Origin: Paramacrobiotus metropolitanus
Taxonomy: Eukaryota > Tardigrada > Eutardigrada > Parachela > Macrobiotidae
Length of the DNA stretch: 64,000 nucleotides
Reading direction: 5' to 3'
NCBI RefSeq assembly: GCF_019649055.1
Contig: NW_026570270.1
Coordinates: 496,001-560,000, forward strand
Each line of letters starts with the position of its first letter. Positions within the stretch are counted from its first letter, which is position 1. A model generated the notes under the pieces. The model was not told the DNA's origin and made no database searches. It was given only the letters and a program-made list of their open reading frames with translations. Both the position numbers and the translations under genes were made by a program. Of the stretch, positions 24,895 through 34,709 are shown in pieces.

Positions 24895-25566
24895 TCAGAA
24901 TACTTTTTTATATTCCTCTGTGCAGTCCGGCTGGGCGGACGGGTGGGCCTTCTTAAACGGCTCCAACTCGCTCAGCGCCTCAAACACCCGCCGAATCGTC
25001 GGATACGGATCCAGATCCACATGCCGCAGCTTGGCGTTGTACACCTGCGGCACCAGACAGCAGTCGGCCAGCGTCACGGCGTCCCCCACACAGTACTTCC
25101 CGCTGGTCTGCGCTAGCATAGTCTCCAGCCCCGCGAACCCCTTCTCAATCCAGTGCCCCGCCCAGTCCAGGGAGCGGGCAAAGTTCCACTCCACCGGGAC
25201 GTGATCCGGCAGGTACAGCCCCGTCAGGACCTGGTGCGGCTGGATCCCCGCGGTGATGGTCTGCACGAGACGGCGCACCTCCGCCCGCTGGTAGGGGTCT
25301 TTCGGTAAAAGGGGGTGCTGGGGTCGGGTCTCCTCCAGATACTCCAGAATGGCCACGGACTGGGTCAACACCTCCCCGTCAATCTGCAGCACCGGGACCT
25401 GGCCTTTAGGGTTCAAGCGCAGGAACGCGGGATCGATCTGGCCGCCTTTCTCCAGGTCGATGGGGATCAGTTTGTAGGGGATCTGCTTTAGATTTAGGGC
25501 GAGACGCACGCGCCACGAACTGGAGCTGCGGTACCAGGCGTACAGGGTGATTTCGTCTCCCGTCAT
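24895..25566 (-). CDS. Zeta-class glutathione S-transferase / maleylacetoacetate isomerase-like (copy 1)
   Basis: Single-exon protein of 223 residues, the usual length for GSTZ. The family isomerises maleylacetoacetate to fumarylacetoacetate with glutathione in tyrosine breakdown, in the cytosol. Seen: thioredoxin-fold N-domain (about 1-85) with the glutathione-site motif as SSSSWRVRLAL at about 14-24, LNPKGQVPVLQIDG, TQSVAILEYLEE, and a helical C-domain with GKYCVGDAVTLADCCLVPQVYNA. The motif is normally SSCSWR, so the Cys is Ser here. The gene is divergent from a second GSTZ at 26310, 743 bp away. Lack of introns is unusual here and could mean a retrocopy origin, but the frame is fully intact. 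Confidence 0.9.
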   Translation of the reverse strand: MTGDEITLYAWYRSSSSWRVRLALNLKQIPYKLIPIDLEKGGQIDPAFLRLNPKGQVPVLQIDGEVLTQSVAILEYLEETRPQHPLLPKDPYQRAEVRRLVQTITAGIQPHQVLTGLYLPDHVPVEWNFARSLDWAGHWIEKGFAGLETMLAQTSGKYCVGDAVTLADCCLVPQVYNAKLRHVDLDPYPTIRRVFEALSELEPFKKAHPSAQPDCTEEYKKVF

Positions 25567-26309
25567 TTTTGCAAAGAATTTATTAGGATTATATCAATAT
25601 TGAATTTTTAATGGAATGGAAAATGAGCACGGATTGAGAAACGTGATATGCGTATGAGACCGGTTGTTACATAGCAGCGCATACACAGCTGGCGTGATAT
25701 GCGGGTTTTATCGATTCTTGACAGGGCGCTCAAACGAGACGAGAAAGTGTTATCTCACTGGTGAATCGTTTAAGTTAACGGTTCAACCTTCAAATCTGCA
25801 CGCGGCATGTGGAAGTTAAAACCGGTTTACAAGCCGCAGTACAGCGCAGCCGGCATCCGCTGCTGCATAGTCAAACGGCGCATCTGCATATGGCACGTGT
25901 TCGCGGCGCACCGGAAGTAGCAACCATAAAAACTTGTAGTAATTCATTGGTTTTATCTCCATCCATCCAGGTACCGCTGATTAGAATAATTTTGGCACCA
26001 AATCAGAAAATTCCCGGCAAAGCGGGTGATTTACGGTTGGGCGATAGATTAAACTTCAGCCGATTACAAAGAATTCACCGAGTGTGCAGTTATTAGCGTG
26101 AAAACCGGTTTGATACGCGTACGACCAGCTGTTTGTACTAAAGACTGCGGACAGCCGACAGAGAGAGATGCGTCTGAACACGAATTAAACGTGCACAGCT
26201 CGTGATCACAGTCGTTTAATACGCCTGTGTAAAGTTGCAGTTTGGCTTTAAACCAGCTCACTCGCTAGCGGTGCACCACATCTCCCATCCTGATTTTCCT
26301 CCCAAAAAA
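25567..26309. promoter_or_regulatory. Shared spacer between divergent GST genes
   Basis: The 743-bp gap lies between the two start codons, so it must contain both promoters. No clear TATA box was identified. Co-regulation is possible but inferred only from arrangement. Confidence 0.4.
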
Positions 26310-26980
26310 ATGTCGGACCAGACCGTTCTTTACTCGTGGTTCCGTTCCTCCTGCGTGTGGCGCATCCGGCTGGCGCTGGCCTGGAAGAACATCCCCTACA
26401 CCAACATCCCCATCGACCTCAAATCCAACCAGCCCCAGGACGCCGAGTTCCTCAAGCTAAACCCCCTGGGCCAGCTCCCGGTCCTGGTCATTGACGGCCA
26501 CACTTTAACCCAGTCAGTGGCTATCTTGGAGTATCTGGAGGAGACGCGCCCCACCCGTCCCCTCCTGCCCAAGGACCCGAAGAAGCGGGTGCAGGTCCGC
26601 CGCATCGTGGAGAGCATCGTCTCGGGGATCCAGCCCCATCAGAATCTGGCGGGACTGTCGGCACCCCAGGGACTGCCGGAGGAGTGGACGTTCGCGTACT
26701 CGCCCGACTGGGGCCGCTACTGGGTGGAGAAGGGCTTCAAGGCGCTGGAGAGTATCCTGGAGAAAACCAGCGGGAAGTACTGTGTCGGGGATGAGGTGAC
26801 GCTGGCCGATGTGTGTCTGGTGCCGCAGGTGTACAATGCCAAGTTGCTCAAGGTGAATCTGGATGTGCTGTTCCCTAATATCAAGCGGATCAACGATAAT
26901 CTGGTGCAGTTGGAGGAGTTTAAGGGGCGCATCCGGCCAATCAGCCGGACTGCACGGAGCCATTCCGCAAGATGCTGTAA
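26310..26980 (+). CDS. Zeta-class GST / maleylacetoacetate isomerase-like (copy 2), C-terminal frameshift
   Basis: Start at 26310 (AAAAATGTC) opens MSDQTVLYSW, aligned with copy 1; an in-frame upstream start at 26235 would add sequence no relative has. The glutathione-site motif is SSCVWRIRLAL (family SSCSWR), followed by LNPLGQLPVLVIDG, QSVAILEYLEE and GKYCVGDEVTLADVCLVPQVYNA. At GGGG 26924-26927, after EEFKG, the frame leaves the family sequence. One base over, it reads the expected AHPANQPDCTEPF ending at TAA 26978-26980, which gives 223 residues like copy 1. As printed, translation runs to 27020 with an unrelated Cys/Phe-rich tail. Either a real one-base deletion or a homopolymer error. 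Confidence 0.85.
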
Positions 26981-27020
26981 TCCGTTTTTTTGTCACGGCT
27001 GTTGCTTCGGCTTTTATTAA

Positions 27021-30000
27021 TTTTGACAATGGGCTTTGTTGTAATGTTCTAATATTAATTAAACGGCACGTTTACGTATTGTTCGTGTCAGGTTTCATCA
27101 TTTCGGTGTCACTGGAGTGATTGGAGTTCACAGGAGAATTTAACTGACTGTTTTATTCTTTTATACTGTTCTGTGGACTGCTCATGCGCGAAATCAGAAA
27201 AATTAATTTGCCTGTCTTCCCTGGCTTTTATTTGCGTTTTGCAAATGCTGTTAATACCGAATGCTGCAATAAACCGAACAGGAAAGCGAAAAATGTGCCG
27301 AAATGCGATCGGAAGTGATCAAACTCCAGAGATACGACAATTACGAGTACATTTATTAGCCAAAACTAAATGTAGGTGGTATTGGGCTTTTTAATCACGA
27401 TAAAAACGCACTTCTTGTATCCATTATCCATATACATATGCATTATTATTTTAATAATTAATACCTCGTTACCGCTTTATTCTCCTGGAGAAAATAAGCG
27501 GAAGATATTCTAATCTATTGAATAACCAGCGTAAAATTTACGGTTGTTTAATTTGATTAAAAGTATGTACTTTGTACATGCATAGGCAGTCGCAGACTCG
27601 CACATCAGGTTGTCTCTAAGGCAGCCGCATCCGGGGTCATCATATGAAAGAATGCGACGATGTTGTGGTGTGCTGTGTGAAGATACTTGTACAATGAGTT
27701 AACGTTGAAAAAAAATTATTACGTACTAATGTTCTATATAGAAAGATATCTGCAGAATCATTCTTCCGCATTTAATGGACACCCAGACGCTTTTATACGC
27801 CTTGCTGGCGTGGTGCGTGTCGATCACCGGCGGTCGTTTTTGCGGTTTCACGCGACGCCGGCGTGGTAAAGCGGTAACAAAAAAAAACACAACAGCCACT
27901 ATCTGTTTGTCTAGCACGATCCGTAGAATCTTGATTAATTACCCAACAAAGCCCTCCGACCCTTTTACGCGATCGCACCGAGCTGGCATCGTGCGAAAAA
28001 AATAATCTGTTTACGTTCTAGTTTACTAAACCACAATTGCGAAACGCACGCAATTTCCCAGAATTGCGCTCTTGTAAAATCCAGTACATGCTCAAAACAA
28101 CTAATAAACAGCGAATATAACAATCAAGGCACCTACTGTACTGCCATAATTTACTTGTGTAAACGCGATAGCCAGGGAAATTAGAAGCTGCTGCTTGCAC
28201 TTTGCCAAAATTAACAAGCACGCATTCCGAAAAAAATGAATACTTAATTTTTTATCATTGTGCAGTGGTGCGAACCATGTGCACCAGTAAGTGCAGTTTA
28301 TACGAAAACAGCAAAACGGTGTAAAAATCATGAAAATGTTGTAAAAACCAAAAATCGGTGAAGATATCTGCTGATCGAATATGATTCCAAAACGAAAGCC
28401 AAACCATTTTAACCAATTTACAGATTCTGTAGTCGAAATCGGACCAATTTTGCTATAGTTTTACAATTTTATTGATTCATGCATCTGTACTACTTACAGT
28501 ACGTACTTTGTAGTTTTTATAAAACCTTGCATTATACAGATTGTTTTACCGTATAAATCGTAAATACATAACTGTAAGCATGTTTTTGATCAAGTAATAA
28601 GCTGGTAATTCAATTTTTGCACTTCATTTGCTACAAAATAAACGGGAGAACAGGTCAATTCCTTCGAAAGTCTGACGCGTCTAAAATTAGCAACGGTACC
28701 ATCAGGCGTGCCGAGGGTATAAGAGGCGTAGCGTGCCTAGCGCTTGTCATTTGGAATGAGAGAATATCGTGTGACATACACCGCCATATGCAGAACTCCA
28801 TTCGGAAACGGATCCGTTTTTTCGTCGTTAATGTCGTTTTGCTTTTAATGTCGCTTACTATAACACACTTAAATAAAGTTATACACTTTTATTACTGAAA
28901 TGCCATATATATGGAAGTAATCTAACCATGCTTTTGCACTGACATGGTGCAAATATGTTTGAGAGTTCATGATCAATGTTGAAATTATATGCTGCGCAAA
29001 ATGTGAAAATGAAAATATTTTTGAATTGGTGTTTGTGTTTACTGTAAGTAGTTCCAGAAAATTTTGTAAACAGCCTGTGGATTGGCGAAAATTGCTTGAC
29101 CTATGGAATGGTTGTAGTAGCCAATTTAGTTATAAAAGCGATTCTCTAAAAACGCGCGCTAAAGACTTATTGTAAAAGTTTATTTAGGATGTTATAGGGC
29201 GCGCCTTTCTGGAATATCTTCAGGATATGTAAATAATTCAGATAATGTTTACAAAATAGTAGTAGTTAGTCCTAGAGTAGGTACCACTATACACTTTTTA
29301 TGATATAAAGGAAAACGTCTTTCCGCGAAATTGTTGATATTGGATCACGGTGCAAACGTCTCAGTATATTTTCAAATAGTAATAAGAGCTGAAGTTTTTA
29401 CAAAATTGACATCGTTATTTTTTTGGCTTGCAAATTGCAATGCTCAAAAGATCCGTTTAAACTTTTCAAAACTAGTTCAGTTCTATGCAAAATTTTAAAG
29501 ATTAGTGATAAATTGCAGAAAAGTGCAAATACATATGTAAGTTGTAAATGTATGATTATAAAGTAAACGCAGTAGAAGTGCAACATAATTTGTAAGTCGT
29601 TGCTGAAAACTTGCCATAAATCGTTTTTCTCAGTCGTTGTAACGACAAGTTAATGACGCTCACACTTCACAGGTTCTGTACAAGAGTAAACGAAAGCTAT
29701 GCAAGTACAGCGAATTCGCCGCCCTGGCTACGTTTATATGGCAAGAGCTATAACGTGGGACATCATTTGCTTTTGCAGAAAATGGTGTGCGACATTTTGT
29801 TGATACAGCTGAAATTGTTAAGATTAGTTTATTTTTGTAGTACTTTTTGTTCTGAACAAGTCCTCTTTTATTGTTCTTGGAAAAAACAAGTAAAAGAGCA
29901 TACACACTTGGAAATGTGGACTGCACTGGTGTTTTTCCCATAGACGCATATACTTAACCTTGCGGAGCGTCTCATTCCAAATGACACAATAGAGCCGAAA

Positions 30001-31470
30001 TCACACCTCATTAGCGATGGTACCGTTGTCAATTATTGCCACAGTTACGATGTTGTGCGAGCTGACAAAGGTATCCGGCCTTAAAATCAGATGTTTGTTA
30101 CAATTACGTATACGCATAATATTAAGTACTAAAGCTAAAGCTTTAGTAATATTATGGTATACGGAATTGGTAGATTGCACTCGCAGAAGTCATATATGGT
30201 TTTAGCGCATGAGCACTCGAATGAGTGAAAATGGAGATTCTGCCGCATGGAAACACCACGTTTCTAAAAACGGCTAATTTAAAAAGAAAATGCGAAATTT
30301 TTTATGGTGATTAGGCCACTTGTGATCACTTTATGCAAACGATGTAGAGTTTATTGGAGAGAAAAGGTACATGGAAAAGGAACGAAAAAAAAACGTTGCT
30401 CTTTTGTTTGAGCATTTTTTTAACCAAATCTTGAAAATATTCGCAGAGTGTTTGTCAGTGAGATTTTGCCTCTGTGAAGCTTTGATGGAAGTATGTCTCG
30501 TATACTATATATTGTACAATCAGTGCATGCAAATGCAGCCGAATGTGTAAATCCCACTTTTTTCTATTTGCTCTATGTAAAACTTATTTTTTTTGTGTTA
30601 TCTTCACTAATACTATGCTGTATAGTCTATGCGAGTTTTGATTGCTTCTTCTTAAATCATACGTCGCAGCGCATAGTGTGACCCTTCCAGAAGGAATCTG
30701 GGGAATATTGCCTTGTACATACGTATCTTGCACTGTACCTGTACCTAGAATGCTTTCTGATAAGAGACGCAAATATTTTCCAGTACGTAAGATGTGCATT
30801 GTTTCATGCAGTGAGGCATTTCGGATGAAAAATACATAAAAATTTGAATACAGTAATTAAAAATATACTGCTCGTACTATAGTAGCAAAAGAATTTCTTT
30901 TTACGCCCCTGGATGGCTAAAAACCCCAAAAGGGGACATACAGAGTACTTTGCAAAGTTAAAGTCAAGCAAAAAACTTCAGTATTTTTTTGTTAATAATT
31001 TTTTTTAAGAAACGTTTTTAGGGCTGCTAAAAAATGATTTGCGCATCCGGTCATTCATTCTTAGGAGATGAACGATGTCTCTGTAATATCAGTACGAGTA
31101 CCGGCAATGACGGAGCAGTTTGCAAGATCCGCGCCGCGTACAGAATATTCGAAGATACCCGGCGTGACCCGCGGCATAACGATTGTAACGGTTCACGATC
31201 GCGATTCCGCGAAGATTATGACACCGAACAGCGTACACAAATCTCCGTGTACCGGTATCTACACCCGCCGTATTGCGCCGTCCCCCTCCGAGATGTTTTT
31301 CGCCGGGTTATGCACCTCCCCAACCGCAGACACGCGCTGCCGTCATGACAGCGGCGCGGCGCCTTCGATCGCACAGAACGGGTGGTTACGTTGCCATGTT
31401 TTTATTTCTTTAAAAACAATTCATTAGTCATTTGTTTTTTTGGTCCAGGTCGAGATGCGGATTTAAGTAC
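27021..31470. other. Long intergenic interval, no supported gene
   Basis: Mostly AT-rich. A 76-codon frame at 27775-28005 starts with a hydrophobic stretch but has no further support. A 17-bp inverted pair (28745-28761 and 29970-29986, TGTCATTTGGAATGAGA) could be transposon ends. 31034-31430 is GC- and CpG-rich with overlapping frames of 104 and 119 codons and ends just upstream of the TATA box at 31471. Confidence 0.4.
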
Positions 31471-31478
31471 TATATAAA
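31471..31478 (+). promoter_or_regulatory. TATA box of the NxSHA-repeat gene
   Basis: TATATAAA lies 138 bp before the start codon, so initiation is expected near 31500-31510. A canonical box suggests a strongly or conditionally expressed gene (inference). Confidence 0.7.
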
Positions 31479-31608
31479 TGGCGGAAAAACTCTGTATTTC
31501 TTCACCTGCTGATATTCAACAGCTGATTTGCTCTGAATACAGTGTTGTTACTTGTAATTATACCGGGGTTTTCAAGTGCACTGGCAGAACTGACCACGGT
31601 GTATTACA

Positions 31609-33154
31609 ATGGCTTTTCGGGTTATTTGCATTTCCGTGATAGTCGCTTGTTTTGCACAGGTAAGGAACAATTTTTACGACATTAATTTTTGCACTGTTTT
31701 AGAATAACATAAAGCAGTTCTGCGAAATATCTTATTTCACAATCCGCCTTGAGAATTTTTATGTATGTAGTCATATTAGTTACAAATTGCGGCCTGCGCT
31801 GAACGTATCTGTAGCGTACTTATAATGTGAAGGTAAGGCACCCGTAAAAAATATTTCTTGACTAGAAGACATAAAAAATTCTTGGCATATCAGCTTGATA
31901 AACATCTACAAGGTAATGAATCATTTTTTTAAAAAAACTACTTATTTATAAACACGCCAACATCATTTTAAATTCCCCATACAAGAAGCCCAGACCGCAG
32001 TCAATGCTCTGTACGAATTATTTTGCTGTTTATTTTGGCAGGCGGCATTTTGTGTGCCGGTTGCGGAAGCGGAGCATGCGGACCACGCTGAACAAGGCAA
32101 AGAATTCCACTTCGACGTTCCTGCTCACGCTCTGCAAGCCGATGACCATTTGAATAACGAATCCCATGCTGAAAACGCTAGCCATGCTGAGCCCAAGCTG
32201 GATGTCCACCTTAGCAATGAATCGCATGCCGACAATACCAGCCATGCTGAACCCCATTTGCTGGATGCCCATCACAGCAACGTCTCCCATGCTGAAAACG
32301 CTAGTCATGCTGAGCCCAAGCTGGATGTTCACCTTACCAACGAATCGCATGTTGACAATGCCAGTCATGCTGATGCCAAGCCAAAACTGGACATTCAGTC
32401 GGCCAACGAATCACATGCCGACAACGCCAGCCATGCGGTTATTAAACGCGAAGCTGACCTCCACCTAAGCAACGACTCCCATGCGGAAAACGCCAGCCAT
32501 GTGGAGCCCAAGCTGGATGTCCACCTCAGCAACGAGTCGCATGCCGAAAACGCCAGCCATGCTGATGCCAAGCCCAAACTGGACGTTCATGATCAGTTGG
32601 CCAACGAATCCCATGCCGACAACGCAAGCCACGCTATCATAAAGCGCGACGCTGCAGGTGAGCTATCCCATGCTGCCGACAACGCCAGCCATGCTGAGGT
32701 CATTCCCAAAGCGGATGTCCGCCTGAGCAACGAATCCCACGCTATGAATGCCTCCCACGCTGAGCACGTTATGGCGATGAATCCTTTCGATGTCATTCCA
32801 GCCGTACATGCCGATGACAGTGCTGCCAACGTTTCGCACATTCCCCGCGGCTTTGTTCCTAGTGCCGTTGGCGACAGACCTGACCTTTCGATCCACTTGG
32901 ACAACAACACCGCTGCATCCCATGCCAATGCTTCTGATGCATCGACCGTCTCCGACAAACCAGTCGCCGCGGTAGAACAGCCATCGGAGCAGAAAGTGGT
33001 CGCACTCCAAGCTGCCGCTAACAGCACCCAGCCAGTTCTCCCCGCTCAAGAGCACCATGAAATTGCCTTCAAGAATTCCGATGGTGCAGCGATCTCACAG
33101 CAGGATGCACAAAAAGTGCAACCTGATGGATTAGGAATCGAACATCCAAACTGA
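31609..33154 (+). CDS. Secreted, sequon- and histidine-rich NxSHA-repeat protein
   Basis: Two exons, 31609-31659 and 32042-33154, joined in phase 0 (CAG/GTAAGG, TTGGCAG/GCGGC), coding for 387 residues. Residues 1 to about 22 (MAFRVICISVIVACFAQ start) form a signal peptide; no other membrane segment is seen. Residues 56-258 contain ten copies of a 20-24-residue unit, NESHAENASHAE plus a spacer such as PKLDVHLS. Nearly every unit has two N-x-S sequons six residues apart; with those in the tail I count 23 N-x-S/T sequons. The rest is Ala/Asp/Glu/His/Lys-rich, lacks Cys after residue 21 and has few aromatics, so it should be disordered. I recognise no family. It could be a heavily N-glycosylated extracellular or eggshell/cuticle glycoprotein, a His-based metal binder, or a desiccation-type disordered protein; none is shown. 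Confidence 0.85.
32156..32764 (+). repeat. In-frame coding repeat of the NxSHA protein
   Basis: Ten units of 60-72 bp, recognisable by AACGAATCCCATGC and AACGCCAGCCATGCTGA. Spacers alternate between EPKLDVHLS-type and DAKPKLD- or IIKR-type. Unit 8 is doubled and its second half lacks the first sequon. Synonymous differences between units show the array is not freshly copied. Confidence 0.85.
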
Positions 33155-33305
33155 AAATGATCATACCGGAAGTGTCGTTTCGAATTAGTACTTCTTAGTA
33201 TTCTTTCGCGATAATTGGGAATTTATATCTAGAACCGTAGATTCCTCAGGTTTTTTTTTTATTTTTTTTTTGAAGCATATTGTTTCATATATTATGTTCG
33301 ATCCA

Positions 33306-33311
33306 AATAAA
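33306..33311 (+). terminator. Polyadenylation signal AATAAA
   Basis: AATAAA lies 152 bp after the stop codon of the NxSHA-repeat gene, downstream of a T-rich tract. Confidence 0.6.
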
Positions 33312-34709
33312 TAGAATCTGTCGAACGTGCTATTTCCGTTAATATGTACTCGTATAGCAGGAATACATGGCAGATAAACTATCTTTTAGAAAATGGTCCG
33401 AGCTTTTTCGACCCGTAAAATAATATGCCCATCTATCTATAGATTCGTTTTTAGTGAAAGAACTAATTTAATCCGTAATGGTACCCGTGTGCGAAGGTAC
33501 GTAAAGAGTAGTACAGTACGTAGTACGTACATATTGCAGAGCCGATGAAATGGTGGATATCGTTTTATGGTCTAGCCAGTCAGCTACAATACACCGGCAG
33601 AATACAAATGCTCTGTTCAGTCTATTGCAAAAAGGGTTTGAAAGTTTTATTGTAACGTTGCAAATGCTCTATTCAAATGTCATATAGTGCGTCCATTCAG
33701 CTGTGAGTTTTCTTTGCTAGACAGAGTTTGTTTCATAGTTTAATCTGATAACGTGATACAAAAGACGTCATATCGACGGTTTTGCACTGGAGACAGCGAA
33801 AGCAAATATTTTTGCAGCGAGAAAATCCAGCTGACACGGCGATGTTCACTTGCTGCGTTGTGCTTGCCGTGAAAAGTAACTTTCAATGGTTTATTAGTGT
33901 TAGATTATTCGTGAATGTTGACACAAAACGAAAAAGTGACTACACTTTGTCCTCCAGTGTATTGGAATATCAAAGAGTATTTTCCAAATATTTTTCCAGC
34001 CACATTTCCCAGTTAGACGGCACTGTTAAAAAAGGGAAACCTGCATCTGTTCGTCAAAAATGTGGCGAAGTGACCACTTCCGGGTAGCCTAATTAAGCGC
34101 ATCCAGTTGAAAAGCACTGTAAAAAAACCAGCTGCGCCAAATAAAATGTCAAAAATTAACTGTATTTTAATGTATAACAAGTGTACCTTTCTGTAAATAA
34201 AAATCGTAAAATTATTGTACGATTTATCGTTTGAAAACGTTTTCCGTGTTAGAAATTTATTAAAATGGTGGACCATGTAACAGAGAAAGCCGAGGTTGCG
34301 CTATGTTTAACCAGTGGGTTTTTTTTGAACACTCGGACTTGTGGTTTCTTCTAGTGAATTCCCAGTACAGCTGCGCTATCAAATTTCCCCAGGCTTCTTC
34401 AGCACACACACACGCTGTCGTACACACTGCAGTTTGCGACTTTGCACCGCGAGAGAGGAAGTGCAGCCAAGTGCGGCCAAGTGCAAACGATAACATTATG
34501 GAAACGATATTATTCAAACGCGATACCAGCTGTGCTTGGCGCAACAAGTGCTTGAGCCGTAAAATTCCCTTTTGACAGGCCCAGTCCCATAAACCTTGTT
34601 TTATTGGAATCTCGTACAACCTACAGCACACCATGAATCTGGCTGCCAACACGCCATGTCGTGTCCCCGGCCGACGTATTCCCAGCTCGGACGCCATTCT
34701 CTCCTGACC
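33312..34709. other. Intergenic / 5' region of the GPCR gene
   Basis: No recognisable exon before 34710. Frames of about 100 and 90 codons (33782-34087, 34303-34575) have no supporting features. Confidence 0.35.

Noticed and set aside
27775-28005. 76-codon frame with a hydrophobic start and Arg/Lys-rich body, like a small secreted cationic peptide
   Set aside because: No TATA box, splice support or recognisable cysteine pattern; a frame of this length is expected by chance in this much sequence.
32030-33058. Long open frames antisense to the NxSHA-repeat gene
   Set aside because: They are shadows of the repetitive coding sequence; the sense strand has the signal peptide, introns, TATA box and polyadenylation signal.
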